From Globodera rostochiensis (Eukaryota; Nematoda; Chromadorea; Rhabditida; Heteroderidae): a DNA stretch of 64,000 nt. Location of the stretch: contig JAEVLN010000007.1 in the NCBI GenBank assembly GCA_018350325.1, forward strand, positions 1,889,109 to 1,953,108, read 5' to 3'. Below are positions 1 through 12,272 of the stretch, in pieces. How positions within the stretch are numbered: position 1 is the first letter of the stretch; every line of letters begins with the position of its first letter. The notes under the pieces are model-generated. The model was not told the origin of the DNA. It searched no databases and was given only the letters and a program-made list of their open reading frames with translations. The translations under genes were made by a program, and so were the position numbers.

Positions 1-56
1 TTAATGTAATTAATATTCATTTAATATGACAATATTTAAAAATGGTTTAATGAGCG

Positions 57-3000
57 CTAAGCTCCATCGACTAAATAGAACAGTTCCACCTTTGGATTAA
101 TCATATCCTGGGCCTTCTTTACCCTTTCCTTGGCCTTACGTGTAATCAGAAAGGTTGGCACATCAGTGACATTTTTTAAATCATTTGACTTGCGCCCACT
201 CAAACGCATATGCCTTTAAAATTCAATTTAAACGAATTAAAACTTATTGACAAATAAATTAAATTATTTTTTATTATCCTTTATAACTTTTTTAAAAATT
301 ATTTCGGCATATTAATTTTTTTGCAAAATTTAAACTGACTTTTCATCGGCATTGACCCGATCAGCCTTTTTGCCAGAATTTGGTGTTCGGTTCCTTCTTC
401 TCAAACAGCACATATGCGCCGAGCAAGGCACATAACCAGGCGGACACACACAACTTCCAGCTAAATGTCAATATATATTTTAATTAAGTAAATATAATAT
501 AATTAATAAAAAAAATTTCAACCAAATGGTGGTGGTGGTGGAGGTGGAACCATAACTGGCGGCGGCGGTGGTGGTTGAAAAGCAAATGGCGGTGGTGGAA
601 CAAGTGGCATAATCGGTGGTTGAGGCGGTAAACCTTTAATTTTTAATTAAACTTAATCTGCTATATTATATTTCAATCAATATATTACACTATTTTTCAT
701 TACAGTCTCAATATATATAGGTAATTAAACGCGAAAAATACCGCCTGCTACTGGGAGGCTAAAGCAGAATGTAACTGCCGGGGGTGCCTAAATTAAATTA
801 AATATCAATTAAATTATAGAGTTCAAGTTAAATTTTACAGCCGGTATTCCTGATAATGGCAGTTGTGGTGGTATCATGGGCATTGGTTGTGCAAGTACAA
901 CAGGTGGTGATGGTGGTATTGGTGGAGGTACCGGTGGTGGTATTGGAACGATCTGGTTTATTAATTAATTGTCATTTTTATTTGGGGTTTACTTATATAT
1001 CTAACAAATAATGCACTTATTTTTGGCAAAAATTTTTTAAAACATTAATGTTTTCTTAGTTTTAAAAATAATATTCTAATGATTTTTGGTAAAAATAAAT
1101 TAAATTATATTTATTATGTTTTTTTTTTTAATAATTTGCCTAAATTTAAAATTTTTGCACCATTTGAGGTGCTGCAAGTGGCTGCAATGGTTGTAGAATA
1201 GCTGGAGGCACGTCCGGAGCACAGACAGCCGTGCAGTAGGCGTTCAACGGCAGAGACGGATCAGCAGCTGACATTAAGGACGGGGGAAGAGGAGGCGGCA
1301 TTGGCACCGGTGGCATCACCAGCTTGGAATAATGATCGAAATTGAATAAAAAATAAATAAACTATTTAATTATTCTAATTGCATTTACTTCAAAAAAGTC
1401 TAAAATAGATTTTAAGTTAGATTAGCGTTGCATCATTCTTTAGCTGTAATTAAAAATTGTAAATAAAAAAAGTCAAAATAGCGAAAAAAATTGGCTAATA
1501 CATATGAAAAATTTTAATTTTGAGACCGGTTGACAAAAAGGCGGACAAAATGGCATCTGTGGAAGTGGAACTGGCGGAGGCGGTATCGGCGGCTTAATAA
1601 TATATTCAGCAATAATTTTTTTATTCAATAGAATTAAGAAAATAAATTTTTACTGGTGGTGGCGCCGAAAATAATGCTGAGGGTGGAAGCGCTGGAGGTG
1701 GTGGCATGGGCAAACTCATCACGAACTGTTTGAAGGATTTAAAACATTTTAATTGCAAATCAATTACCTAATATTATACAAAACCTGCTGCATACAAGCA
1801 GGTGGGCAATTTGGGGGAGGTGGAAGCATCATCGGCGGCTGTGTGAGAAGTGAAGGTGGTGGTGGGGGAGGTGGAGGGGGCATCACGGGTGGAATCATCA
1901 CAAACTCGAGATTATAAAATTAATTTTAGCTTTCTTGTTTTTTTTGTATCCAAAAATTTAAGCTAAAAATTTCACACCTTTTGACAGCTTTTCACCCCGC
2001 TTGGTAAAAGGTTCATCACTCCATTTTTTATATAAAAATTTCTGTTTTAAACCCAGGAACAACGGAAGGAATGAATAATTTTTTTGAAATAAAATTTTTA
2101 AAATAAAAAATGCCAATTAGAGGATTAACTTCCCAAATGGGAGGGAGCCCGCAGACGATAGAAATATTATTGTTTCCCATTCAATTTTATCAGAAAAATT
2201 CCTTAAATTAGAAAATATTTTTTATATTTTATTAAACACCTGTGGACATGGCTCGCATAATGGTGGTGCCATTAGGACTGGAGGTGGAGGTGGTAGAGGT
2301 GGGGATGGAAGAGGTAAGAAAAATTGCTGAACGCATTGCGGCAAGCACATAGGCTTAATTTTAAAATTGAATAAATATGGAATATTGATAAATACAAAAA
2401 AGTGATGACATCCCGCCCCCCTCAAAAAAATAGTCAAAACAAAATTTGATTAAATAAAGTAGGACAATAATATTTGTCAAACCTGGCATTGCGCAATGCA
2501 TTCCACTGGCGGAGGTGGAGGTGGAGCCATTAATGCCTGTTAGAGTGAAATATGACTCTTAAAACGGCATTAAAAATTAAAATTCTCAATTTCATTTTTT
2601 TGGATTTGATTAGTTATTTTTTGTTTTTCCTATGCAAGTATCACCATTGCGGGATGTCTTGGCAGTGGCGGTGCTAATGGTGCAGGTGGCACAACAAACA
2701 TTGGCGGTGCCATTGCCATTGGCATTGGCGGGGGTGGTAGTGGAGGAGGAGGCAATGGCATCATGCACTGTTGTAAGCACTAAAATGCATTTCCGGCATT
2801 TTATTATAATTTAATAAATTCCTTCAAAAAAAATTCCCCTGTTTTAAATACCATCGGTTGGCACATTGCTGGACATGGCGGCATCATTGCGGGAGGCGGA
2901 GGAGGTGGTGGTGGTGGAATAGCAGGCGGTTGCAAGTATATCGGAGGCGGCAATGGTGGTGGAAAGACAATTGGCGGAAATTCCTTGTAAAAAAATTCGG

Positions 3001-6000
3001 TATTTTTTTACGAGACCGCTGTTCGAGACTTGAAATATAACGAGACTCAAAAGTCGAGACCGAGAAATGACCCCGAGACTCTCGAACAGCCCTACCGCAC
3101 GCAGCACGCTTAGAATGTATTTACTTAGGGTGTAACATAAGTTTTTGCACTCTCTATTTTTGATTATTATTATTTTTTTTAATTTAACAAAACACAATCA
3201 CGACTCAAAATAATAATTATCATTATGATTGATGGCGAATTGTCATTTTTCTGGATTATATTATTGCCGGTACACATCATCTCGTGCCCATACTTCAGCA
3301 GTGCCAGCAATTGAAGGTCTAGAACTTTTTTTAAACTCAACCAAATCAAACAAACAAAATGTCAATCTAAGCTTTTTAAATTAATTTGGTTGAGTTTTAA
3401 AAAGTTATAGACTTTTAATTGCTGGTACTGAAATGTTCGGCATTGATGGGCACTGAATGATCCGCCCCGTATTATTGTCCCCCTGTCTTTTGAATGTTCG
3501 GATCTATGAGACAAAAACCAATTTGTGCTCTTTTTGAACCTGTGGTCTGTTTGGGATTCTATTAATAACCTTAGCGAATTTAAAGGTATGGATAGCGAAA
3601 ACAAAGATAGGAGAAGCTTCATGTTTGAGCCTTATTGCTCCACCCATTATTTTTATGAAACTCCAAAATGTGCTCTAATCACTTTAAAAAAACTTATCAA
3701 TTTTTTAATTGAAGTGAATTCGCTTTTAGAAATCGTTTCCTCTACCAATAAAATCAGTCACTTTTACTCTGTTCTGTTCCAAAAATAACAAAACAGTCAA
3801 TTCTGTTCTGTTCCAAGAAATCTTGAAACAGGCTAACTAAGTGAAAGGACTCAAAGAGGTGAAATAAAGTGAAAAGGTGTTTTATTTTATCCTGAATTTA
3901 AAAAAAATAAAAATTTTATTCGTAATTAAAATCATAAACTGTGTTATGGTGCATGCAGAATAAAACAATCTTTGCATTTTTTGAGAGGAGACTTTTCCTC
4001 AAATCATTAATTTAATGCTCAAATTTTCGCTTTTTTCATACAAAAGTGAAAGCAAAAAGTGTGGTCAAAAAGGTCAAATAAAGTGAAAAGTGATAAGTTT
4101 GCCCAGCCCTGAATCGTTAAATATGTAAAGAAATAACGGAGTAACATTTGAATTTCAAAAAATAATAACCTTCCTAAAATCAAATTCTTTCAAATAAACA
4201 CACATATATAGTTAATGATCGATTCAGGGATATTTTCTTACCTGGATGCAGGCTGGCGCGCATGTCGGCATACAAGGCGGTGCGCAAGGCATTGGTGGTG
4301 CCTGAAAAATCGGTTTTGAATTCTCCAAAATCTTAAATAAAAATACATTTTAACAAATATCTTGTATTTTTTAATAATTAATATAAAATATGAAATACAT
4401 TTTACCATTGGCAGCGGTGGTCGAGGAAGCGGCACTGGAGGAGCAAATGGTGCCGGCATAAGTGGAGGCGACATTGCAGGCGGGAAAATGCAGTGAATTG
4501 TGCAAGCTGGTTGACATACCTAATTTTCAAAAATAAATAAAAAACAAATAAAATTTTCAGAAACCGATCAAATAGATTGAAAATTTAATATTTGTAATAA
4601 CTTAAATTTTATTCTTTCTAAATTTTTACTTTCTTTTTCAATTTAAAAAATTACAGGTAGGCAAGGTGGTGGTCCTAACGGAGCAACTGGAACTGGAAAC
4701 GGTACGGGCGGTGGTGGTGGTGGAAGAGGTAGGGGTGGAGGCGGCGGCGGCGGAAGTGGTGGTAATAACTAAAATTATGTTCAATAATTTACAATTAATA
4801 AGTAAGTTGGGATACGGTAGGCAGAAATGACTGTGCCCTTTCAGAGTACCGTATGTTTATATTAATAATAATTGTAAAAAATTATTTTTAAAAATTATAC
4901 TGTAGGCGGAGGAGGCGGAGGAGGCGGAGGCGGGGGAGGTGGAGGCATTAGTGGCGGAGGTGGCATTGGTATCGGTGGGGGGCACACTTGGCCACAGGTA
5001 ACCTTTATAACTTTGCAATTTCGTATAATCTTTTTGCTTTATTTCACATGATATGTAAGTGGACAACCGCACTGAACCAACTGTTCTTGCCACATCGGAC
5101 ACTGGCATAGCATTGGAGGTACTGGTGCCGGAAGTGGCGGAAGAGGTGGTTGTAAAAACTAAAATTTAAACAAATTTTCTACTAATATAATAAAACTACT
5201 TAAAAATTATAATAATTAAGTATTAATATTGATTCAATATTAATTTATATTGGAATAATTTTTACGGGTGGTGATTGCGGCGGTGGCGGATGCGGCATTG
5301 GCATTGGCGGTGCCTCGATTAAAATAGGCGGAGTACATCCGCACTGGGCAGCTGCAAGTCCTCCACAATCACATTGTTGGACCTAAATTTTGTATATATA
5401 AAATTTATTTATTTTAAAGTTAAAGTTCAATTATAAAATTTATCCTTTTCTTACATTTTGTCAAAAATTATTTAAATAAGAAAACACGCTTTTTATTAAG
5501 ACCTGAATTTGTAGGGTCATGCATTGACATGGGCCGCCTGGTATAGCTAACATTGGTGGAGGTCCCATTGGCGGTGCCATTTGGGGCGGTGGCGGCGGTG
5601 GAAGCGGCTAATTAAATCAGAATTTATTTTTAATAATATTTTTATAAAAGACCATTTGCGCGCAACATGGCGTCATTGTCGGGTGACAACATTGTCGTTT
5701 AGCTCGTACCACGGCGGTTAGCTCATGTCTATGCTCGGTAGATGTTGAGTTTAAAGCCTTAATATACAAATAAGTTTTTAATTAAAATTTTATTTTTGAA
5801 TATTGAGATAATTAAATTTGGTTAAAATATTGTCAAAAGGGAATTACTTTTTTACTTGGATGGTTGGTAGTAGCATAGTTTGGTGGAATTGAAATAGTTA
5901 GAAAAAAGAGACTGAATATGACAGTGTGATTGAAGAGATGTTGAAAAATTGGCACTGAAAAAAAATTAATTACACAACAAAATGTTGTCACGGCAAAATT

Positions 6001-6130
6001 ATTTTGACATTAAACAATAAGAAATTTTTTTTATTATAATTAATTTTGAGTGTGTTCATTATTTTTTTATTTTTTAAAATTAATTTTCAAAACGTTTACC
6101 TTCTGTCCTCTTCCTTTTGTTTTTCACCAT
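57..6130 (-). CDS. Secreted proline-rich, cysteine-module protein, about 23 exons
   Basis: Function unknown. The start at 6130 gives exon 1 (6100-6130) and exon 2 (5848-5954), which encode a basic N-terminus followed by a hydrophobic signal-peptide-like stretch. Exon 3 (5653-5757) holds a furin-like RAKR site followed by CC...CC pairs. The next 17 or so exons each encode 18-54 residues of poly-Pro/Met/Ala sequence plus one or two short Cys motifs, such as CAPPC, CMPTC, CPPAC, CEPC, CIAQC or CTAVC, typically close to an exon edge. The last two exons (about 361-465, and 57-213) are different: a GSCVCPPGYVPCSAHMCC block and then a basic, non-repetitive tail ending at TAG (57-59). Reading phase is continuous through all exons, and nearly all introns are phase 0. 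The total is about 790 residues. The Cys/Pro make-up recalls extracellular or cuticle-associated nematode proteins, but no family is claimed. The intron at about 2980-4240 is enlarged by repeats. The 5' end has no clear trans-splice site. Exon borders in the middle are approximate. Confidence 0.78.
3012..3097. repeat. Short inverted-repeat element in intron
   Basis: The ends read GCTGTTCGAGA and TCTCGAACAGC, and the interior is built from CGAGAC and its variants. The interior text 'gtcgagaccgagaaatgacc' recurs in the larger element at 17910-19562, so this is probably a small internally deleted relative. It lies in the enlarged intron of the proline-rich gene. Confidence 0.55.
3303..3421. repeat. 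Foldback hairpin in intron
   Basis: The left arm starts CAGCAATTGAAGGTCTAGAA and continues to ACTCAACCAAAT. The right arm is its near-perfect reverse complement, ATTTGGTTGAGTTTT... to TTAATTGCTG. The spacer is about 35 bases and AT-rich. It is a MITE-like hairpin with no coding content. The rest of this intron (about 3100-4240) shows only AT-rich sequence and scattered 'ctgttctgttcc' repeats also found near 20640. Confidence 0.6.
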
Positions 6131-6604
6131 TGTTGAATTCGTGCCAAAAAATTTGACTTTGTTTTTCTATAAGTAGAATTTGTCAAAACAATTTCTTTAA
6201 ATCATAATATGCTAATTAGAACAAAGGTAGAGAATTTGCAAAATTTGCTGTTACAATATTTTGCTCGGCAAATTTTTGAAATAATTAAATCTTTTATTTA
6301 ATAAAATTGGTACTTGTGTTATTTTTATTTCAAAAATTTTGACAATCTGTTAACAATTTTATTCAATCGAAAAGGTCGCTTTTCAGAGCTCAACAGACTT
6401 GCGGGGACATCGACACACAATGCCCTAACAGAACAACCATCCGCTCGCTATCCGCATTATAAAGATGAACAAAATGTTGTGAGAAAAGATGATTCATTAC
6501 ATTTAGAGAGATGTCAGATTGTAAGGAAGAGAGAGAGTGATTCCGCTGGTTGGACGTGGACGGTAAAACGCCTCGGGCGAGGGCTCATCTAACGGAAAAG
6601 AAGG

Positions 6605-6685
6605 CGCACCGGTAGCGCAGTGGAAGAGCTGCCCTTGCATTGGGAGTGAAGGTCGTGGGGGTTCGACTCCTACCCGGGGTTACCA
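6605..6685 (+). repeat. tRNA-like SINE head or tRNA pseudogene
   Basis: It contains a good pol III A box (TAGCGCAGTGGAAGAGCT) and B box (GGTTCGACTCC) at tRNA-like spacing, followed by an acceptor-like end and TTACCA. The stems contain several mismatches and no clean anticodon arm can be drawn, so a functional tRNA is unlikely. It is most likely the 5' head of a SINE or a decayed tRNA. Confidence 0.5.
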
Positions 6686-7559
6686 TTTTGCCTATCCTTT
6701 ACTAGGTGGAATTGTGCTCGGATCGTTATCTTGATTAAGCCAATGATATTTATGTTGCAAAACTGGGCATTTTGCCAATAAATTTATTGTATATTTGGCA
6801 TCATTAAAGCTTGAAATAAAAATATTTAGCCAATAATAAAATGCTATTTATTTTTGTAAAAGTTTGGTTTAATCGCTAATAACTGGCCTAAAAATAAGAA
6901 GAAAGTAGAAAAAATGGTTGCTTCCCATCAAGTTAAATTTAATTTTTTTAAATTAATTATATTAATAGCTCTAGTAAAAAATCAAAAAATTTAATCCTTT
7001 GTCAAGTAGAGAACAAATGAAAATTTTGAGGACAATTCAAATTGAAAAATTCAAAGTTTCACCAAAAAATGAATGGAGTGAATATTGCTGAAAATTTAAG
7101 CATAGAGAATCCAAATGATCGTTGGACAGCAAATGAATACACAATTATATTGACAACTTACAGTAAACCAATGCAATAGAATTAGAAGCGCTTTGAGTGT
7201 GATTGTGAACTGCTTCTTTTTAAGAGCAGACCATTTAAAAATTCGTGAGAATGGGCAAAAAAATTAATCGCCTCTCGAGTGACTAACAAATAAGCAAAAA
7301 AATACGTCTCGGCTTCCTTCTTCCGACCGGTGCGGAGACCAAAAATAAAATCTCCGTTCCCGCGCTATGCATTCATTGTTAACTCAAATCGTTCGTGGCT
7401 ACTCATTTTAATGTTGATCATAAGATAGAAAAATAAAATTATTTCGAAATAAAAATTATTTCGTGTGTATAATAGTCAAAATTGATGAAGATCAAAGGGG
7501 GGATCAAGCATGATCGTTTTTATTACCTAAATAAAAATCAAACTACATTGAGCTGATTG

Positions 7560-7740
7560 ATTATTCTTCATTCGGGAGTGCCAAACTAAATCACACCACA
7601 AATTCAATGCCTGCCATAGTGTGTTAAATGATATAAATCTTTCGCAATAGTTATGATGATAGTACCGAATGGAAGGGGTCCGATTAAATCAGCACCAGCA
7701 GAGCGCTGTGTTCCACGACCACCTTTGTGTTGGTCAACAT
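7560..7740 (-). pseudogene. Relic of a Ty3/gypsy-type integrase
   Basis: In one minus-strand frame the string DLIGPLP is followed about 35 codons later by FGTPE. In Ty3/gypsy retrotransposon integrases these two motifs sit at about this distance in the catalytic core. Two stop codons lie between or beside them and no neighbouring domain is recognisable, so it is at most a small dead fragment. The match rests on short motifs only. Confidence 0.33.
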
Positions 7741-8608
7741 CATCTTCAGCCGAGCAGTCCATCCCCCCCCCGCCGAGCAGTCCATCCTCCACCCCCCACC
7801 CCCCGCAATGTTTGTCTTTAATTTCAGGAATTTATATAAAGCCGTCGGACCTCGCCCCTCTTCATGCCCGTCGTCGATTGGATTGGGGGGGGGGGGGCTC
7901 GGCCCCGACGACCAACAGCAGAAAATTGAATTGTGCTTGGTTGGTCCACTCCAAATCATATTTTGTGCATTGTTTGATTTTGATTTCCGCCGATGACGAA
8001 GTCGGCGGCTGGGGCTATAAGCTCTTTGGGGGCTGATTGTGGTGACAAAAAGAGCCTTCTGCTGACCAAAAGCACTGCTGCTCTGGGCTCAGCCATCGCA
8101 AAAGCTTTTGTTTGACCTTTCGGCTGAGCCAAATTCCTGAATCATTGGAGCAGGAAATGATTTAGACGATTGTCATGAGTAAGTAAGATTTATGGGATTT
8201 AAAAAAGTGGTGAGAAAAATTCACTAAAACTCTAAAATATAACCAGATTTTCAATGATATTTGTGAATCATTGGGTTGCGTTAAATCTTATAAATAAATA
8301 TTATAATAAAAGTTCCTTTTAATAATGAAGAAATTAATTTTTTAAATATTTAAAAAGGGACACATTGCAATTAACAAAACTGGACTCAAAGACCTAAAAA
8401 AATCGGTTATTATAGGTCTAAACCGTCTTCATACCGTATACAAATAGCAAATATTTTTTTGTATTAAAATTCTTTTTATGATTATCAGTCATTAAAATAT
8501 TATGTGAAAGTTTCAATTTTTATTCGACATCAATAGGCGCGCTCAGGGGCCGGAGTTTCGCATTTCCACGTCATCAACTAGAGAAAAAAAACATAATTTT
8601 TAGTGTAA

Positions 8609-10431
8609 TTAAAGTTTTTTGTCGAAATACTGTTTTTTCATCTTTAACATGCCTGCACGTGGTTCAATTTTTTTCGTGTCAGCTGTTGTGCCATTTAAAA
8701 CACTCTCAGCTACGACAGAATGCACGACAGTTGGAGCTGTGCCGTTCTGGTTGGCACTCAGAGAAGTGCCATTGAGTTGTGGGCCAGCAGCAAGGATGGT
8801 TTTCTGTTTGGAATTCAGAGAAGTGCCATTAGGTTCTGGGCCAGCAGCAGGGATGGCATTCTGTTTGGCATTCAGAGAAGTGCCATTGAGTTGTGGACCA
8901 GCAGCAGGGATGACATTCTGGTTGCCATGTTGAACAGTGCCATTGAGTTCTGGGCCAGCAGCAGGGATGGCATTCTGTTTGGAATTCAGAGAAGTGCCAT
9001 TGAGTTGTGGGCCAGCAGCAGGGATGGCATTCTGTTTGGCATTCAGAGAAGTGCCATTGAGTTGTGGGCCAGCAGCAGGGATGACATTCTGGTTGCCATT
9101 TTGAACAGTGCCATTGAGTTCTGGGCCAGCAGCAGGGATGGCATTCTGTTTGGCATTCAGAGAAGTGCCATTGAGTTGTGGACCAGCAGCAGGGATGACA
9201 TTCTGGTTGCCATGTTGAACAGTGCCATTGAGTTCTGGGCCAGCAGCAGGGATGGCATTCTGTTTGGAATTCAGAGAAGTGCCATTGAGTTGTGGGCCAG
9301 CAGCAGGGATGGCATTCTGTTTGGCATTCAGAGAAGTTCCATTGAGTTGTGGACCAGCAGCAGGGATGACATTCTGGTTGCCATGTTGAACAGTGCCATT
9401 GAGTTCTGGGCCAGCAGCAGGGATGGCATTCTGTTTGGCATTCAGAGAAGTGCCATTGAGTTGTGGACCAGCAGCAGGGATGACATTCTGGTTGCCATGT
9501 TGAACAGTGCCATTGAGTTCTGGGCCAGCAGCAGGGATGGCATTCTGTTTGGCATTCAGAGAAGTGCCATTGAGTTGTGGGCCAGCAGCAAGGATGACAT
9601 TCTGTTTGGCATTCAGAGAAGTGCCATTGAGTTGTGGGCCAGCAGCAGAGATGAAATTCTGTTTGGCATTCAGAGAAGTGCCATTGAGTTCTGGGCCAGG
9701 AGCAGAAGTAGGCTTGGCTTTACTATTCTTTCGTTTGCGACTCGACTTGACTTTAGGAGTTTTGCCATTGGGCCCCTTAATTGAACATTGGAATTTATAA
9801 CTGTGCAAAAGGATCACATTTGGTTTGCCATTCAGTGAAGTGACAATGAGTTCTGGGCCAGCAGCAGGGATGAAATTCCGGTTGGCATTTTGAACAGTGC
9901 CATTGAGTTCTGGGCCAGGAGCAGGAATGACATTCTGGTACGCATTTAGAACATCGCCATTGAATTCTGGGCCAGGAGCAGGGATGGCATTCTGATTGGC
10001 ATTTAAAACAGTGCCATTGAGTTCTGGGCCAACAGAGATGAAAATCGGATCTGCGCAACATTTTTTATGTAATTAATTGCTTGTTTTTGCTTACCGTGAG
10101 TTTCTTGGGGTTGTGCGTTCTGCAGCGTGCCATTGCCACCACCGTTTAATGGGTTTCTCTGGTTACGGTTGACGCCTTTGTTTATTTGGGTGTTGTAAAA
10201 GCCTTTGAATTTTGAATTTATAAATATTTATTATTTATATTAAGTAATACCTTGCGAGTTTGAGAGCGGGAATACAGGCGCTTTAAAAAATTATTAATAA
10301 CATTTAACTTTTAAATAAAATATGTTCCAATCATTTAATCGTTTTTGAAATTTTTTTTTCATACCTTCGTCATGAAGACTTTCAGCACCAATATAATAGC
10401 AAGTTAGAAAAAACAGTGAGAATATGTTCAT
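8609..10431 (-). CDS. Secreted 19-residue-repeat protein rich in NGT sequons
   Basis: Function unknown. There are four exons: 10365-10431, 10251-10280, 10095-10202 and 8609-10050, all with canonical GT-AG introns and continuous phase (549 codons including stop). Exon 1 encodes a signal peptide (MNIFSLFFLTCYYIGA, then ESLHDEG). After about 70 non-repetitive residues the protein is a run of about 20 copies of a unit like AAGPQLNGTSLNAKQNAIP, alternating with a variant in which SLNAKQ is VQHGNQ. Most copies carry the N-glycosylation sequon NGT. One interruption near 9720-9830 encodes a basic, Lys/Arg/Ser-rich linker (KSSRKRKNSK). The C-terminus is short and basic. The product is therefore likely a heavily N-glycosylated secreted or surface protein. 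The DNA repeats are nearly identical, which implies recent unequal exchange or gene conversion. An AG acceptor lies 6 bases before the ATG, compatible with trans-splicing. Open frames on the opposite strand here are shadows of the repeat. Confidence 0.85.
8740..9700. repeat. 57-bp coding tandem repeat array
   Basis: About 17 near-identical 57-bp units sit in direct tandem, with two main unit types that alternate: one contains 'gttgccatgttgaacag' and the other 'tttggcattcagagaag'. A second, more diverged block of four units lies at 9825-10040 beyond the basic linker. Unit length is a multiple of three, so copy-number change keeps the reading frame. Confidence 0.85.
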
Positions 10432-12272
10432 GATAATCTGTTAGAAATCTGGAATTTAATTAAAAATCATTGCCTTTAAACAATTTAGCGAACTGCTTAG
10501 ATTAATTACCTAATTAAAATTTTTAATGTTTACGGAGAGTAAAATGTAATATTCTTTACCCGTTTTTTTTTTTGTTAAAAGGATATTTTTAATAAAAAAT
10601 TTTGCCTGTGTCTATGGATATATACACATTGTCTCTTCATTTTATAAGAAAGAAGAAAAGAAGTGATCTTGATTCTATAATTTTGTGTCATTTTTATACT
10701 AAATGATGAACGCTTTATTCTCGACCATTTTTTGATTTTGAAATAAAGTGACTAGCCATTTTTTTAAGCATTGAATGACTGAACATATAGACCTTTTCTT
10801 ATAAAAAGCATTTAAACAAATCATGAGTAATATGCATGGGAGGAACCAAAATAGCAAAAAAATCATTCTTGAATTTTGATCGGAACACATTCATCGAAAT
10901 ATTTTGTTTTTGTAAATTTCGAATCTTTAAATGTTACTATGATATTTAAAGCATAAAAAATAAAATTTAATTTTGAAATAAGCATTAAACTTATTGTTTA
11001 CATTTTAAAAATGAAAACAAACTTGCAGCTCATACTTTGATGCAGCGACTGAAACAGGGCTGCCAACTCACCTTCAAGAAAATATGGCAACCGGTTCCAA
11101 AAATATGGCATTTTTATGGCAGTTTTTTTAAGGAATTTTTAAAAAAGCATATGGCAAAATTATGGCAAGTGTGGAAATATGGAAAAAAAAAGGCAAATTT
11201 CCAAAATTATGGGATTTGCCTTAAAAATAAGGCAATTTAGCACCCCTGGACTGAAGCACAGTAGGGGTTAAAAATAAAACTCATTTTTATTTTTTTTTTT
11301 ATTTCGCGTGCCGTAAAAATTTGGAGTCATGTTATAATCTAGTCGAATTAAATTTTAAAAACTTCATAAGATGCGAAGCAAACCTGATGCACTCCTAAAG
11401 ATAATTTTTTAAATTTTTTCTTTTCAAAAAGTTCACGAACGCTTTAAAGAGTTAAGCCCAAAAGAATTTTTTCTGAACAATTTTTAATTTAGAAAGACTT
11501 TTTAGTGTCTATTATCAGGAGTGTCATCTGTCCTTATTTATAAATTTTGTCCTTATTTTTCGAATTTATTGAACAAATTTTGAAACGAATTTTGTTTATT
11601 TTTTAAATCTTGCTTTGGAGAAATTGCATATTCGAAGCGAAGTTGAGAAAAATTAATGATGAAAAAAATTATTAGTAATTTATACAAAAATAATATTTGC
11701 CAAATTTAGAATGTTTTTAAAGTTTATCCTTACTTCGGATTTCTTTCCTTTATCTTGATTGTATTAAATCCGACTCTGTTGGGGTTATTAGTACCATTAG
11801 CAAAAAATTTGTTTTGATTATCATGGCCTGTTTAAGTCCGATCACATGACCATTGCCTGACCCGCTGACCCGCCTGTTATGAAACTATGCTCTTAACACA
11901 TTGATAAATTAGATGGAGTTGCGCTAATGAGTCTCTAAAAATGTTAGTTGATTTTGTAAGGAAGAGAGAGGTTTCCGCTAATTGGACGTGACCTAAGGCG
12001 GAGGCGCAAGATCCATAAAGAAGAAGTCAAATGTGACGTCCCGCCGGTGGATATGATTTTACAGTCATCAAAAATAATTTTGTCTACTTGTATTAAGAAA
12101 TTTGGTGATGGGCTTGCTTAAAAGGAATGTGCCTAATGACTATTTTATTTCCATTCTTTGAAATTTACTGATTAATGTAATAATTTATCCTCAAGGAATT
12201 TAGAATTATATTTTAAATCCGTTTTCATTTATGTTCTTAGTTAGTGTGTTTTTGATGTTCCTTCCATTTCTT
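10432..12272. other. Intergenic, AT-rich, one hAT MITE
   Basis: No gene is supported. Apart from the small hAT-type element at 11055-11248 and a dispersed repeat near 11955-12010, which matches 6520-6590 ('gtaaggaagagagag...ttccgct...ttggacgtg'), the stretch is plain AT-rich sequence. Short open frames here have no start context, splice signals or recognisable residues. Confidence 0.5.
11055..11248. mobile_element. Small hAT-type MITE
   Basis: It starts CAGGGCTGCC and ends TTAGCACCCCTG, with end sequences similar to other hAT-type elements here. The flanks GACTGAAA (11047-11054) and GACTGAAG (11249-11256) match at 7 of 8 positions and look like the 8-bp target duplication. The interior repeats 'atatggca/aaattatggca'. 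No coding content. Confidence 0.68.

Larger units (their letters stand above)
6131..8608. other. Intergenic region with repeat fragments
   Basis: No convincing host gene. It holds a tRNA-like SINE head (about 6600-6690). A 'gtaaggaagagagag...ggacgtg' stretch near 6520 recurs at about 11955, so it is a dispersed repeat. There is an integrase relic at about 7560-7740 and C- or G-rich low-complexity runs at 7755-7810 and 7880-7900. Open frames in both strands at 7650-8040 are caused by these low-complexity runs. Confidence 0.6.

Noticed and set aside
2222..2437. Stand-alone small protein read through 2222-2437
   Set aside because: It is one proline-rich exon (about 2238-2353) read through its flanking introns; the splice sites and phase place it in the larger gene.
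6314..6592. 92-residue open frame
   Set aside because: Its 3' part is a dispersed repeat also found near 11955, and it has no recognisable features.
8720..9784. 354-codon open frame opposite the NGT-repeat exon
   Set aside because: A shadow of the 57-bp repeat; the minus strand has a signal peptide, three upstream exons in phase and sensible residues.
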